A DNA stretch of 64,000 nucleotides from contig JAKATK010000004.1 in NCBI GenBank assembly GCA_021827995.1, positions 37,931-101,930 of the forward strand. The letters are read 5' to 3'. The translations under genes were made by a program, and so were the position numbers. Each line of letters begins with the position of its first letter. Position 1 is the first letter of the stretch. Shown piece after piece: positions 1 through 9,686 of the stretch. Below the pieces are notes generated by a model that saw only the letters and a program-made list of their open reading frames with translations, made no database searches and had not been told where the DNA came from. This DNA is from Microcaldota archaeon. Lineage in GTDB: Archaea; Micrarchaeota; Micrarchaeia; Micrarchaeales; Micrarchaeaceae.

Positions 1-3000
1 GAAGGCCATCGGCCTCATCATCTGTATCGCGAAGAGCAGCGTAAGCAGGAATAGCGCCTTCTCGCCGCCGCTCCTCGTAGTGAACGGCGGGGCCAGCGGC
101 TTGCCGGTATCCGATTTGATCACCAGGCCGGACTCGAACGGCTTGGTCTGGTCCTCGAGGGCCAGCGTCACGCCCTCGGTAGAGATGTGCGCGTACAGCG
201 CCTTGAAGTTCTCGTTAACCTTGTCGAACGTCTCCCTGAATATCTGCTCCCTCTTCGTGTCTATCTCGCCTATCATCTGCAGCACGGCCGTGCGCTCGCG
301 CTCGAGGGTCTCAAGGCGCTCCTTCGCCTCGGTAACGTCACGGCTCTTCTCCTCGTACATCTCTATGGCCTTGAGGTTGACCGTGCCCAGGGCCGCCTGC
401 TCGGCCCTCGCCCTGTCGCGCTCGGCCTCGAGCTCCTTCACGGTCTTGCCGGACATTGTTCCTGGGCTCTCGGTGCTCGCGTACGACGCCAGCTGCGCCT
501 TTATGTCTGCGAGCCTTGTGCTCAGCTGGCCCCTGGTCGCGTTTATCTCGGCTATGTCGGACACGATGCGCTCTAGGGCAGCCATGGTCTTGCCCTTTTC
601 TTCAGACAGCTGCGAGGCCTGCTCCTCGAGGGCGCGCACCTTCTTGAGCATGTCGCTTGATCTCTTGTCGTGGCTTTCTATCTGGGTCTGCAGCTCCCTC
701 TGCGCAACGCGGTCCTGCTCCATCTCCTCGCGCAGACGGGACGCAAGCTCCTTCTGGGCCCTGGCCCCTGACAGCGCGCTCTCCAGTTCCTGCTTGAGCT
801 CCACAAGCCGACGCTCAGTCATCTCGCACTGGGTGGACAGAGACGCGATGGCCTCCCTGGTGCGCGACACCTCGTCGCGCAGGCCCTTCGTGTCTGCCTT
901 CATGTCAAGCTTGGCGGCCCCCCCAGCTGCGGCAGAGACGCTGTTGATCATCGCGTACAGCGAGTCGGACCTAGGCGCGAGGTCGGCCACGCCCTTCGCA
1001 AGCTCGGACGCCTTTGCGGCCAGGCCCTTGTACGATGCAGCGGCCTGGTCGCGCTCCGTCTCGAGCCTGACGAGCTCGGCCGATTCCTTCGCGATCGACG
1101 CGCGCATGGACTCGGCCTCTGCGCCCATGCCCTTGAGGGTTATGGAAGCCTCGAGCTCGGACACCTCGAGCCGGCCCAGCGTGGCCCTGGCCTTAGATTC
1201 CGCGTCCTCTGCAGTTGATAGGCGCTGCTGCAGCGATGACATCTCAGCCTCGAGCTCCTTGCGCCTCTTCTCCAGCATGCCTATAGGCTTCGCTGCCCTG
1301 AACGTGCCACCTGTGACCAGCCCGGACTGCTCCAGCAGCTCGCCGTCAATCGTAACCAGCCTGGACCTGCCGAGGGCCTTGCCCTTTGAACCGGTTATGC
1401 TGTCTACAAGGTACGTGTTAGAGAATATGTACTCGAACGCGCTCCTGAACCGGCTGTCGAACTGCACCAGGCTTATCAGCGGCACCATGCCCTCCTCTGC
1501 GCCGCCGCCCTGGCTCCTTATCTCTTTTATTGGTATGAACGACGCCCTGCCAAGGCCCTTGGCCTTTAGCACGCCGACGGCGCGGTCTGCCACGTCTATC
1601 GAGTCCACGATGAAGTAGTTGAGCCTGGCACCTGCCGAGGCCTGCACAGCGGTCGCATACTTGTCATCGTACGCGCACAGGTCCGCGGCCCTGCCGTAGA
1701 AGCCTTGACCAAGCTCCCTCTTCAATGTCCGTGCGGCGGCATCGGAACCCTCCTGCCTTGAGGCAAGTTCGGCGCGCACGGACGAGATTTCGGCACCGAG
1801 TTTTGACAGCGCGACCCTAGCGCTCTCGAGCTCTTTCTGCGCGCCGGCAAGCGCGGCCTTGGCTTCGGATACCGACTTCGAAGCCTCCTTGGACGCCGCG
1901 GACTTCTCGCTAATCTTGCCATCTAGATCCGCAAGCCTGGACTTCAGCTGCTCCAGCGCCTGGCGTCTGGACTCGATCGTGCGCGTCAATTCCGTAGCCC
2001 TGAGCTCGGCCTGCGTGGCCTGCTTCTCAGCTTCTGCGTGCTCGCGGCGCCGCTTCTCGAGCTCTGCCTGCAGCGCGCCGTAATCGCTGACCAGCTTTGC
2101 CATGCCGGCGTCCGTACTGGTATCGGTGCGGCGCAGCTCCGCCTCGAGCCCCCCAAGGCGCGAGCGCTGTTCCGACAGCCTGGACGCGTCGGAGGCCAGG
2201 CTTGCAGACTTTTCGTCTATTTCCTTCTTGAGCGATGAGGCGCGGGACTCGAACGAGGCGGCGCTCTCCTCCGCTACCTTCAGCTTCGTCTCGGCCACGG
2301 CCAGGGCGCTCTCGACGCTCTCGCGTCGACTGTTCACCGCGCTGATTTCGGCAGAACGCGCGGTCATTTCCTTCGTGAGCGCGGAGCGCTCCTTTTCCAG
2401 CGACGCGGCGCCGTCCTCAAGCTCGCGCTTGTGCGAATCCAGTTCCGCCCTCTTTGCCTGCTTGGCCTCGAGTGCGTCTATCGACGCCTTGAACTGGGCC
2501 TCAACCTCGCCCTGCCTCAGCGTAACTATCGTGTATTCCGAGGAGCGTATGAGCTTGTCGAGCGCTATGTACTTCTCGGCGTCCTGCTTCTGCCTCTCCA
2601 GCTCCTTCAGGTAGCCAAGGCGCTCGCCCAGAAGGTTGTTGGCGCTGCCGATCTTCTCGTGCACCTTCTCCAGCTCCGCCTCGGCCGCCTTCTTCTTCTC
2701 CTCGAAGTCCTTTATGCCGGCAGCCACGTCTATGAGCTCCCTGCGCTCCTTGGCGTTGAGGTTCGTGAGCGTACGTATCTCGTCCTGCGTTATCGTGTTG
2801 ACCTCGCTTATGCCGCTGCTGTATGCCCTCAGCGCGTCGAGCACCTCCTGCCTCGTGGCCCGCTTGCCGTTGAGCCTGTAACCGATCTTGTTGTTCGATT
2901 TTATTATGCGAGCGATCTCTATCGGGGTCTCGCCGGTGAGCATAACCTGCACGTAGGCGCGCTTGGTGCCATCCTCCTTCGGCTTGGCGCCCATGTTTAT

Positions 3001-3192
3001 GGCCTCGGCGAACGACCCTATGCGCAGCCTGCGCAGGGAGGTCTCGCCAAGCACGAAGAGGAGCGCGTCGCAGATGTTGGACTTGCCGGACGTGTTCGGG
3101 CCCAGTATGCAGTTGAAGCCCGGGCCGAGCCTTACGTTGGCGTGCTTGAAGGACTTAAAGTTGTGGAGTGTGAGCCGGTCTATGTGGAGCAT
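1..3192 (-). CDS. smc: Chromosome segregation ATPase SMC (3' end missing)
   Basis: Structural maintenance of chromosomes ATPase, which folds and segregates the chromosome as a ring-shaped dimer. 1064 codons are present and the gene runs off the left edge. The N-terminal ATPase head reads MLHIDRLTLHNFKSFKHA, and Walker A is near residue 31 as GPNTSGKSN (most SMCs have GPNGSGKSN). Long Glu/Lys/Ala-rich coiled coils follow, interrupted around residues 485-630 by a hinge-like segment (DGELLEQSGLVTGGTF). The last visible residues carry the ABC signature RSGGEKALFLLTLLFAIQ; Walker B lies beyond the window. The ATG at 3192 begins exactly at the conserved head. Identity is certain; exact length is unknown. 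Confidence 0.96.
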   Translation of the reverse strand, partial: MLHIDRLTLHNFKSFKHANVRLGPGFNCILGPNTSGKSNICDALLFVLGETSLRRLRIGSFAEAINMGAKPKEDGTKRAYVQVMLTGETPIEIARIIKSNNKIGYRLNGKRATRQEVLDALRAYSSGISEVNTITQDEIRTLTNLNAKERRELIDVAAGIKDFEEKKKAAEAELEKVHEKIGSANNLLGERLGYLKELERQKQDAEKYIALDKLIRSSEYTIVTLRQGEVEAQFKASIDALEAKQAKRAELDSHKRELEDGAASLEKERSALTKEMTARSAEISAVNSRRESVESALAVAETKLKVAEESAASFESRASSLKKEIDEKSASLASDASRLSEQRSRLGGLEAELRRTDTSTDAGMAKLVSDYGALQAELEKRRREHAEAEKQATQAELRATELTRTIESRRQALEQLKSRLADLDGKISEKSAASKEASKSVSEAKAALAGAQKELESARVALSKLGAEISSVRAELASRQEGSDAAARTLKRELGQGFYGRAADLCAYDDKYATAVQASAGARLNYFIVDSIDVADRAVGVLKAKGLGRASFIPIKEIRSQGGGAEEGMVPLISLVQFDSRFRSAFEYIFSNTYLVDSITGSKGKALGRSRLVTIDGELLEQSGLVTGGTFRAAKPIGMLEKRRKELEAEMSSLQQRLSTAEDAESKARATLGRLEVSELEASITLKGMGAEAESMRASIAKESAELVRLETERDQAAASYKGLAAKASELAKGVADLAPRSDSLYAMINSVSAAAGGAAKLDMKADTKGLRDEVSRTREAIASLSTQCEMTERRLVELKQELESALSGARAQKELASRLREEMEQDRVAQRELQTQIESHDKRSSDMLKKVRALEEQASQLSEEKGKTMAALERIVSDIAEINATRGQLSTRLADIKAQLASYASTESPGTMSGKTVKELEAERDRARAEQAALGTVNLKAIEMYEEKSRDVTEAKERLETLERERTAVLQMIGEIDTKREQIFRETFDKVNENFKALYAHISTEGVTLALEDQTKPFESGLVIKSDTGKPLAPPFTTRSGGEKALFLLTLLFAIQMMRPMAF

Positions 3193-3260
3193 CGTAATCC
3201 CTGGTTGCCCTATCCTTATCGTCTACACTGTTTTTATTAGTTGCTGGACGCCGGATACTT

Positions 3261-3730
3261 TAGGACGCTGAAAATTTAATGACTGCCTTGTCGAATCCGA
3301 AAGCGCCTTACATTTTTACGTCGTGATACTAGTGGGTGGACAGACCTTCTGCAACGACCTTTGCAGAGTTGACTTCTACAAACGTTAACGTAGGTGCCGC
3401 CCGTTGTGCACGAACGGCGACCTGCCATCTAGGACAAAGCTTGAAATATCGAAATAATACCTGTGCTGCTTCCGCTCGTGGCGCGGATTGCGAGGGTCTA
3501 CGGGCACTTCTACAAGAACGGCTCACGCTGGCAAAGTACTGGATCGCCATCGCCATAAAGCAGTTGTTCTGGTACAAGAGCGGCAAGAAAACCGTAGACA
3601 GCATCTGATAGGACTGCATCGCTGCGCAACTTGGCTACAAGCGCAAACCAGATACGTCATCGCTCTCGAAGGCGGGGAAACCCGCTGAAAGTGGCGCGCG
3701 GTAAAAGGTCTACAACGAGTTAGCGGCATG
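3261..3730 (+). mobile_element. Left-end remnant of the insertion sequence found intact at 38952-40145
   Basis: Starts with the terminal repeat TAGGACGCTGAAAAT (3261-3275), and base order follows the left part of the 38952 copy almost to its position 39430: the non-coding leader, then the transposase start region (ATATCGAAA, CTGTGCTGCTTCCGC, AAGCAGTTGTTC). The reading frame is broken by indels and an early stop, so it is dead. No right end is nearby; a matching right end lies at 25880-26251. It fills the 554 bp between smc and the aminopeptidase gene. Confidence 0.85.
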
Positions 3731-3746
3731 GTATGCAGGGCGTGGC

Positions 3747-6296
3747 TCAGTGCGCGTTCTTGCTCTTGCTCTTTTGCGTTGTCTCTGCCTGCCCGTTGCG
3801 CTCGATGACGCGCGTGTTGGCAGCCACCCTCTCGAGAAGGTGCTTGACCGCTACCTCTATGTCGTCACGCCTGTTCTCCGGCTTGGAGAAGAACGCCTTT
3901 AGCTCTGCGAGGGTGTCGCGGCCATAGGCCATGCCCATGCTGTCCACGAAGTCCTCGAGCAGGTGGGTGCCGCTTGGGTATCGCGCCATGAACTCCTGCC
4001 AGTGGGATTCGGTCCAGAGCATGAGGCCTCTAATCGCCGCCTCGTTGCCGCCGACTACCGATGGTATGATTGTGGAGTCTTGCAGCCTCACAGCCTCCGT
4101 CAGCGTAATTTCGAGAGCCTTATCGACCAGCGCCGGATCCCTGAAATGCCCCAGCGCAGAGAGCAGCTTCAGCCTCTCCTCCGGGTCGGACTCTGCCTTG
4201 TAGCGCGAAACGAATGAGTCGAAGACCTGCCCGTCGCCGTTCATTGCGACTATCTTGTAGATCGCTGACCTGAGGTTGGCGTCCACCATGCCCTGCGTGA
4301 ACGAGTTCCTGAATATATCGTCGGCCATGTCTATGACCTGCGGGTCGCCGGCCTCGCCAAGGGCGCTTATCACCTGGCCGCGCAGCAGAGTGTCCACGTC
4401 GCGCTCGCCAGGCCTCTTCGACCAGCCCAGCTCAGCCAGTATCGGAGCCGCGAGCTTCTCGATGACCGCGTCAACCTCGCTCTCGAGAGGATTGCCGCGG
4501 AGGAGCGCGGCCAGCCAGCTGAGGTGCCCGATGGTGCTCTCGCTCAATGGGTAATCCGGGTCATTGCAGTGCGAGGCTACGAAGTTAAGGTACGTTCTGA
4601 CTTCGATGAGGCCGCAGCGCGCCATTGCGAAGAGGTCGTTCTCTATGCCCCAGGCGTCCGCACCGCCGAGCCTGCCCGCCTCGACGAGTTTGCCGAGCCG
4701 CTCCAGCGTCGCCTCGTCGTATGAGGCCCTGTACAGCCCCGCCTGGCCGGCGTTCAGCTTTATCCAGTCGCTCTGCGTCTTGATGACGAGCTTCTTGGAA
4801 TCCATGAGCACCCTGCTCGTGCCGTCCTCGGTCTCGAACACAAGAGGTATGGGCCACGGTCTGCTCCTGCGCTCGCCGTCTATAGTGAACCTCTTCTGCC
4901 TGAGCTCGAAGCCGCCTCGGACCTTCTTTACCTTTATTACCGGATAGCCTGGCACGTTTACCCAGTGGCGCATTATTTTTGATACGTTGGCATCGCCGCT
5001 GGCGTGCTCGATCGCGAGCCAGAGGTCCTCCTTCGTGGCGTTGCTATAGGCGTTCTTGCCCAAGTACTCGGCCAGGCCGCGCCTGAAGGCGTCCGCGCCT
5101 ACGTAGTCCTCAAGCATGTGCAGCACGCTGCCGCCCTTCTGGTAGCTTATCTCGTCGAATATCCTGTCTATCTCGGCAGGCGCGCTGACCTTCACGTTGA
5201 TCGGGTGCGTCGACCTGAGCTGGTCAGCCGACATGGCCCTGCTCGTAGTGCCGCTCAGGTATTGGAGCATGACATCCCACTCCGGGTGAGCGTCGTCGAG
5301 CGCCTTGAAGCTCATGTAAGTAGCGAAGCTCTCGTTGAGCCAGAGGTCGTCCCACCACTTCATCGTGACCAGGTTCCCGAACCACTGGTGCGCCAGCTCG
5401 TGCGCTATCGTCTCTGCCACCGCCTGCTTGGTCGCCTGCGAAGAACTGTCGTTGCAGAGCAGAGCCGACTCCCTGAATGTTATCGCGCCCCAGTTCTCCA
5501 TCGCGCCTGCGGCGAAGTCTGGTATGGCTATAAGGTCAATCTTTGGCAATGGGTAGGCGATGCCGAAATAGCTCTGGTAGAACTCGACCGCCTTCTTGGC
5601 GTACTCCAACGGCAGCTTGGCGTAGGCCGACTTGCCGGGCGTGGTCAGCACGCTTATCTCCACGTTGCCGACCTTCTCTGTGACGCGCTCGAACTGGCCG
5701 ACGCCCATATAGAGCAGGTAACTCGACATCATCGGCGTGGTGCCGAACGTGATGACCTCCTTGCCGCCGTCGCTGCGGCGAGAGGCCACTGGCATGTTCG
5801 AAATGGCCTCAAGGCCCTTGTCTACCACTAGCGTGAGATCGAAGGTCGCCTTGAAGGCGGGCTCGTCGAAGCACGGGAAAGCGGCCCTGGCATCTGCGGC
5901 CTCGAACTGTGTAGTGAGCATCTGCTGTGGTGTGCCGTTGTCCGTGTACGAGCTCCTGTAGAAGCCGTACATCTTGTCGTTGTTCTCGCCGTTGAACTTG
6001 AGCTCGAGCTTGGCATCGCCGGACACCGGTCTGTCGAACCTGAGCACCAGCTCCTCGTTGTCCTCGTCGTAGCTAACCGCGGCCTGCTGGGCGGTGCCGT
6101 CTATCGTTATCGAGGCACCGGTCACCGACAGGCCCTTGGCGTTGAGCCTGATGCTCCTCGTGGGCCTAGCTATCGAGACGTCTATCGCCTCTGAGCCCTG
6201 ATAGCTGTGGCTCTGCATGTCCGGCCTTATCTCTATGGAGTAGTGGCTTGGGGCCACGTTGCTACCGAGCGACCTATGACCGTTCACAACGGCCAA
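3747..6296 (-). CDS. M1-family zinc aminopeptidase (tricorn-interacting factor F2/F3 / PepN type)
   Basis: Cytosolic zinc aminopeptidase that trims N-terminal residues from peptides released by the proteasome or tricorn. The 849-residue length is normal for the archaeal F2/F3 group. Visible motifs are the exopeptidase signature GAMENWG near residue 262, and the zinc site HELAHQW near 297 with the third ligand Glu near 320 (NESFATYM). The C-terminal half is the helical ERAP1-like domain. No signal peptide. It ends in a Lys/Ser-rich tail. A TATA-like TTTTAA (6312-6317) about 20 bp upstream of the ATG supports this start and its own transcript. Confidence 0.95.
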   Translation of the reverse strand: MAVVNGHRSLGSNVAPSHYSIEIRPDMQSHSYQGSEAIDVSIARPTRSIRLNAKGLSVTGASITIDGTAQQAAVSYDEDNEELVLRFDRPVSGDAKLELKFNGENNDKMYGFYRSSYTDNGTPQQMLTTQFEAADARAAFPCFDEPAFKATFDLTLVVDKGLEAISNMPVASRRSDGGKEVITFGTTPMMSSYLLYMGVGQFERVTEKVGNVEISVLTTPGKSAYAKLPLEYAKKAVEFYQSYFGIAYPLPKIDLIAIPDFAAGAMENWGAITFRESALLCNDSSSQATKQAVAETIAHELAHQWFGNLVTMKWWDDLWLNESFATYMSFKALDDAHPEWDVMLQYLSGTTSRAMSADQLRSTHPINVKVSAPAEIDRIFDEISYQKGGSVLHMLEDYVGADAFRRGLAEYLGKNAYSNATKEDLWLAIEHASGDANVSKIMRHWVNVPGYPVIKVKKVRGGFELRQKRFTIDGERRSRPWPIPLVFETEDGTSRVLMDSKKLVIKTQSDWIKLNAGQAGLYRASYDEATLERLGKLVEAGRLGGADAWGIENDLFAMARCGLIEVRTYLNFVASHCNDPDYPLSESTIGHLSWLAALLRGNPLESEVDAVIEKLAAPILAELGWSKRPGERDVDTLLRGQVISALGEAGDPQVIDMADDIFRNSFTQGMVDANLRSAIYKIVAMNGDGQVFDSFVSRYKAESDPEERLKLLSALGHFRDPALVDKALEITLTEAVRLQDSTIIPSVVGGNEAAIRGLMLWTESHWQEFMARYPSGTHLLEDFVDSMGMAYGRDTLAELKAFFSKPENRRDDIEVAVKHLLERVAANTRVIERNGQAETTQKSKSKNAH

Positions 6297-6528
6297 TATC
6301 GTGTGGAAGCCTTTTAACCCTTTCCAGAGGCTACGTCAGGCGGACTGCATCTGGTCAGAGGCGTATCATGCCAGTGGCACTTTTGTAGAAAGCGACGCCG
6401 GATTTGCATGGTATGACGCGGCGGCATGCGGAAGTGCGATTATACCAAACATTTGGAATATAGTGACTTACGGTACGCTGGCGAGTAACTGCTGCTCTAC
6501 GCGAGGATAACTGCGCAGCTAACGCAGT
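6297..6528. other. Intergenic region between aminopeptidase and dph2
   Basis: Contains the aminopeptidase promoter at its left end. A 69-codon GTG-started frame on the plus strand (6301-6510) resembles nothing known and shows no ribosome-binding site, so it was not called. Confidence 0.5.
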
Positions 6529-7476
6529 TTATTGCTTCGCTGCCTGCGAGCGTGCACGCTCTAGCGCCTCGAGTTCGGTCTTCATACTGAGCAGGCTCAT
6601 GAGCTCATTGGCGCTCAGCAGCGGCTTGGGCAGCCGGTCGCAGTCGTCGATTGCTATCCTAGGACAGGCGGTGTTAACAAAGGCGTCGAACTCGCGCATG
6701 TTCGAGAGCGACTCGAAGTCGAATGTGTTGGCCACGAGTATCGCGGAGCTCATGCCATCGCGCTCTATCCTGGCCTTGAGGAGCTCAGCAAGCCTCATGT
6801 TGTGCTGGCCGTTCTTTGTAGTAACCAATATGCCGAAGCTCTTGGCGCCCATCGCGGATAGGACCTTCCCCCTGCTGCGCCTAGCGTACTGCTCCCTCAT
6901 TTGGTCCATGCGCTCCATCATGCCGTTGAAAGGGTCTATCGCTATGAACGGCTTCGTAGTAGAGAGAAGCGCACCAAGAGGGTGGAAGACGCCGCCGCCG
7001 AAGTACACGTGGGCGTCGACCTGCCTGTCTATCGACGCGGCACTGCCGACATCGCAGCCTAGGATCTGGCCGGGCTTCTTGGCGAAGCCGTAGGGCTTGC
7101 CGATTACGACCGTCTTGCCTCTGGATTCGTAGAACGATTTTATGTCGCCGAGCTGGTGGACGTGCTGTATGGTCGTGCACAGGCCTATGGTGTCGAAACC
7201 AGAGAGCAGGTCGAGCGACCGGGGAAGCAGGGCCAGCGATGCGTCCATCTTGTACTCGACGTACTCGACGTTGAAATCCACATGGTGGAACTCGGCATGG
7301 CCGAAATGCACGAGCTTGTCAGCCTTTAGTGACCTGGCCTCGTCAAGTGCCAGGTCGCACGCGCCGAATGTAGGCGACGCCGAGATGAAGACCTCGTTGC
7401 CCGAACGCTCCAACTCCTTCGCGTACCTAAGGGCATACTGCTTGAGCCCCTCTGGGAATTGAAGGAGGATTCTCAT
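6529..7476 (-). CDS. dph2: Diphthamide biosynthesis enzyme Dph2 (2-(3-amino-3-carboxypropyl)histidine synthase)
   Basis: Radical-type [4Fe-4S] enzyme that moves the 3-amino-3-carboxypropyl group of SAM onto a histidine of elongation factor 2, the first step of diphthamide synthesis. 315 residues, the size of the archaeal homodimeric enzyme. The three cluster cysteines fall in the expected contexts: Cys40 (FGACDLA), Cys141 (ILGCDVG) and Cys271 (NTACPRI). It lies 18 nt downstream of the uL16/L10e gene on the same strand, so the two are probably co-transcribed, linking EF2 modification to ribosome production. Confidence 0.95.
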   Translation of the reverse strand: MRILLQFPEGLKQYALRYAKELERSGNEVFISASPTFGACDLALDEARSLKADKLVHFGHAEFHHVDFNVEYVEYKMDASLALLPRSLDLLSGFDTIGLCTTIQHVHQLGDIKSFYESRGKTVVIGKPYGFAKKPGQILGCDVGSAASIDRQVDAHVYFGGGVFHPLGALLSTTKPFIAIDPFNGMMERMDQMREQYARRSRGKVLSAMGAKSFGILVTTKNGQHNMRLAELLKARIERDGMSSAILVANTFDFESLSNMREFDAFVNTACPRIAIDDCDRLPKPLLSANELMSLLSMKTELEALERARSQAAKQ

Positions 7477-7494
7477 TGAAGCACTGGCTTAATG

Positions 7495-8019
7495 CTACGA
7501 CGCGACTACCTTTGCCTTGTATGTACCGGACAGCTTCGACGAGGCGCGCCTAAATGCCTCAAGAACGTGTTGCCGGTTCTTGGACGACGTGTTTATGGCG
7601 AATACAGGCTGGCCCAACCTTAGCCTAGCGGCGACCGATACTGGTCGGCCGAATGCGTTGCTCATGCCCTGGGATATCCTGTCTGCGCCTGCGCCGGTAG
7701 CCATCTTGTGCTCCCTGATAACACTGTGAGGGTACACGAGCACCTTGAAGTGGTAGCCCATGGGTATGACCGTTTCCAGGTACTTGTTGGCCACCTGGCG
7801 CGCGGCCTCTAGGGAGTTGGAACGGAGCTGGATAGGCTGCTCGGCGTTCAGCGTCATCTTAAGGTCGTATGATCCGTTCCTGGTGCCCATATCGAATATG
7901 AGCAGGCTGGTGTGCGGCAGCGCCCTTATGTAGTTCTTCTTCGGCTTCTTGAGGGAGTAGCGTGCCCATGACTGCGAGTTTAGAGCCCTGCACGTCCTTG
8001 CCGGTCTGAGCCTAGCCAT
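7495..8019 (-). CDS. rpl10e: Large-subunit ribosomal protein uL16 (archaeal L10e)
   Basis: 174 residues, the normal length of archaeal L10e. The N-terminus MARLRPARTCR and internal RISQGMSNAFGRPV are family hallmarks. It sits near the peptidyl-transferase centre and A-site tRNA. Begins at ATG 8019 with a TATA box about 25 bp upstream (8041-8056). First gene of a likely two-gene unit with dph2. Confidence 0.97.
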   Translation of the reverse strand: MARLRPARTCRALNSQSWARYSLKKPKKNYIRALPHTSLLIFDMGTRNGSYDLKMTLNAEQPIQLRSNSLEAARQVANKYLETVIPMGYHFKVLVYPHSVIREHKMATGAGADRISQGMSNAFGRPVSVAARLRLGQPVFAINTSSKNRQHVLEAFRRASSKLSGTYKAKVVAS

Positions 8020-8040
8020 GCTATCACTGTGTTAACGAAA

Positions 8041-8056
8041 AGCGATATTTATTGCG
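8041..8056 (-). promoter_or_regulatory. TATA box for the uL16/L10e-dph2 unit
   Basis: Minus-strand AATAAATATCGC, AT-rich in a GC-rich background, 22-37 bp before ATG 8019; this predicts a very short or absent leader. A second TATA-like stretch (TTTTATACC, 8063-8071) lies slightly further upstream. Confidence 0.6.
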
Positions 8057-8121
8057 AAGAAAGGTATAAAAGCGTGAGCGGCTGCATGCGGCCGAGAGCG
8101 CGGGACGCCGCGCATGCGTGA

Positions 8122-9639
8122 TCACACGTAACCAAGCCGGTGCAGCTTCGGGTAGTCGGTGAGCCACCTGTCTGATATGTCTATCCTGTATATGGCGTTG
8201 GGAACGATGATGTTCTTCAGCGCGTTGTAAGCGTTGGTCTTCGCATCGAACATCGTATCGCCCCTGCCGGTCACCACGAAACCATAGCCCCATGATCCTG
8301 CCGTTACCCAAGAACCGTTGTCGAACTTGAGGTCGCCGGTGTGGAATTTCTCCAGCGAGGCTTCGTTCATTATTAGTACCGGCAGGTCTTTGCCATAGCG
8401 CTCGTAACCCTCCGGATACGGGAATGTGGGGACGCAGACTGCGATGCCTATCTGGTAGCCCTGGTCCGCTTCTATGAAGTCGGTGCTCTTTTCGATTAGA
8501 CCCATAATCATGTCTGTGACCCTGGTGTGGCCGTTCAGCCCTTCGAAGAGCAGGCTTATCAGCGGGTAGCCGAAGCGTGAGGTGAACTCCAGCGGCCAGA
8601 TGCCCTCCCTGTTCACTATGCAGTTTACGTCTATGGTGCCCACGTAGCCATCCTTGCGCAGGTCCTCCTCTATCTTTTTCAGCGTGTTGTTGAAGAGCTT
8701 GAGCTTGTCGAACGTGAAGAAGCCATGGGTGCCCATCTCGCCGGTGAAGACCCCGAGGTCGCCGGTGAGCATGCGCTTGTTCTCGAAGTTTATGTAGACC
8801 GGCATTATGAATCTCTCGCCGTTGAAGAAGGCAGTGACTGCGACCTCGACGCCAACTATCACCTCCTGCAGCACGAATCTGGGCTCGCCCCACGCCGTGT
8901 TCCACTTCTTTCCGTAGTGGTCGAGCAACATGGCGAGGTCGCTATTGTCGTCGACCTGCGATTTGTACACGAGATTCTTCTCATCGCCAGCGGTGCCTAG
9001 GAACTTGATTATGAATCTCTTGCCCTGATCCTTGAGGAACCTCTTGGCTGATAGGAAGCTGTTGAACTCGTAGGTTTCGGGTATCTTGACGTTCATCTTC
9101 TGGAAGTACTGCAGGGCGAACTTTCTGTCCAGCTCCAGCTGATCGCCGAGGTAGCTGCCGCCAATCACCTTAAAACCCTGCTGCCTGAGCTCGTTCTGCC
9201 TGAAGCCATAACCGGTGAAATCGAATATTATGGCGTCGGCCCAGCCCTTCTCGCTCTCCCAGTCATCCACCTTATCGACAACGCCGTCGAGAACGTCCCT
9301 CTCGGCGGCGTCCTGTATGAATAGCTTTACGCTGTTCCCCTCCTTCTTGAGATGGTACGCGATGTCAGAGCCTGACGCCTCCTTTGAGACTATCAGGAAC
9401 TTATACCTCTTCCTCTTTTCTTCGACAGGCTGCTTCTTCTCCTCGACGGCAGTCTTCTGCTGCGCCGCTGGCCTCTCCTCGACCGCGGGCTTCTTCTCAG
9501 CTTCAGGCGCCCTTTGCTGTGGCTGCGCCTGTTTATCTTCTGGTGTGGGCTTATTCTCCTCAACAGCTGGTTTCTGCACCGGCAGCGCCTGTTTCTCCTC
9601 GCCTGCCGGCTTCTTCTCTTCGCTCTCCTTGTCGGTCAT
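8122..9639 (-). CDS. ATP-grasp protein related to phosphoribosylamine-glycine ligase (PurD), with a charged low-complexity N-terminus
   Basis: 505 residues. Residues 1 to about 75 are a Glu/Lys/Pro/Gln-rich low-complexity tail. After that comes an ATP-grasp enzyme: an N-terminal Rossmann-like part (KFLIVSKEASGSDIAYHL), a nucleotide-binding middle (RFIIKFLGTAGDEKN) and a metal-binding end (GTIDVNCIV ... LEFTSRFGYP) resembling the LEFNxRFGDP of GAR synthetase. PurD adds glycine to phosphoribosylamine in purine synthesis, but no purine genes are near and the match is partial, so the substrate is uncertain. A TATA box (ATATAAATATG, 9668-9678) is placed for ATG 9639. Confidence 0.7.
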   Translation of the reverse strand: MTDKESEEKKPAGEEKQALPVQKPAVEENKPTPEDKQAQPQQRAPEAEKKPAVEERPAAQQKTAVEEKKQPVEEKRKRYKFLIVSKEASGSDIAYHLKKEGNSVKLFIQDAAERDVLDGVVDKVDDWESEKGWADAIIFDFTGYGFRQNELRQQGFKVIGGSYLGDQLELDRKFALQYFQKMNVKIPETYEFNSFLSAKRFLKDQGKRFIIKFLGTAGDEKNLVYKSQVDDNSDLAMLLDHYGKKWNTAWGEPRFVLQEVIVGVEVAVTAFFNGERFIMPVYINFENKRMLTGDLGVFTGEMGTHGFFTFDKLKLFNNTLKKIEEDLRKDGYVGTIDVNCIVNREGIWPLEFTSRFGYPLISLLFEGLNGHTRVTDMIMGLIEKSTDFIEADQGYQIGIAVCVPTFPYPEGYERYGKDLPVLIMNEASLEKFHTGDLKFDNGSWVTAGSWGYGFVVTGRGDTMFDAKTNAYNALKNIIVPNAIYRIDISDRWLTDYPKLHRLGYV

Positions 9640-9686
9640 TTCTTATCAAAAACAATTTTGAATGAACCCATATTTATATGCGAACA

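Noticed and set aside
80..1618. Long plus-strand open frame of 512 codons opposite smc
   Set aside because: Ser/Ala-rich with no domain; it is the complement of SMC coiled-coil codons in GC-rich DNA. The minus strand carries clear SMC motifs.
6301..6510. 69-codon plus-strand frame between aminopeptidase and dph2
   Set aside because: GTG start lies on the aminopeptidase promoter, no family likeness, no ribosome-binding site.
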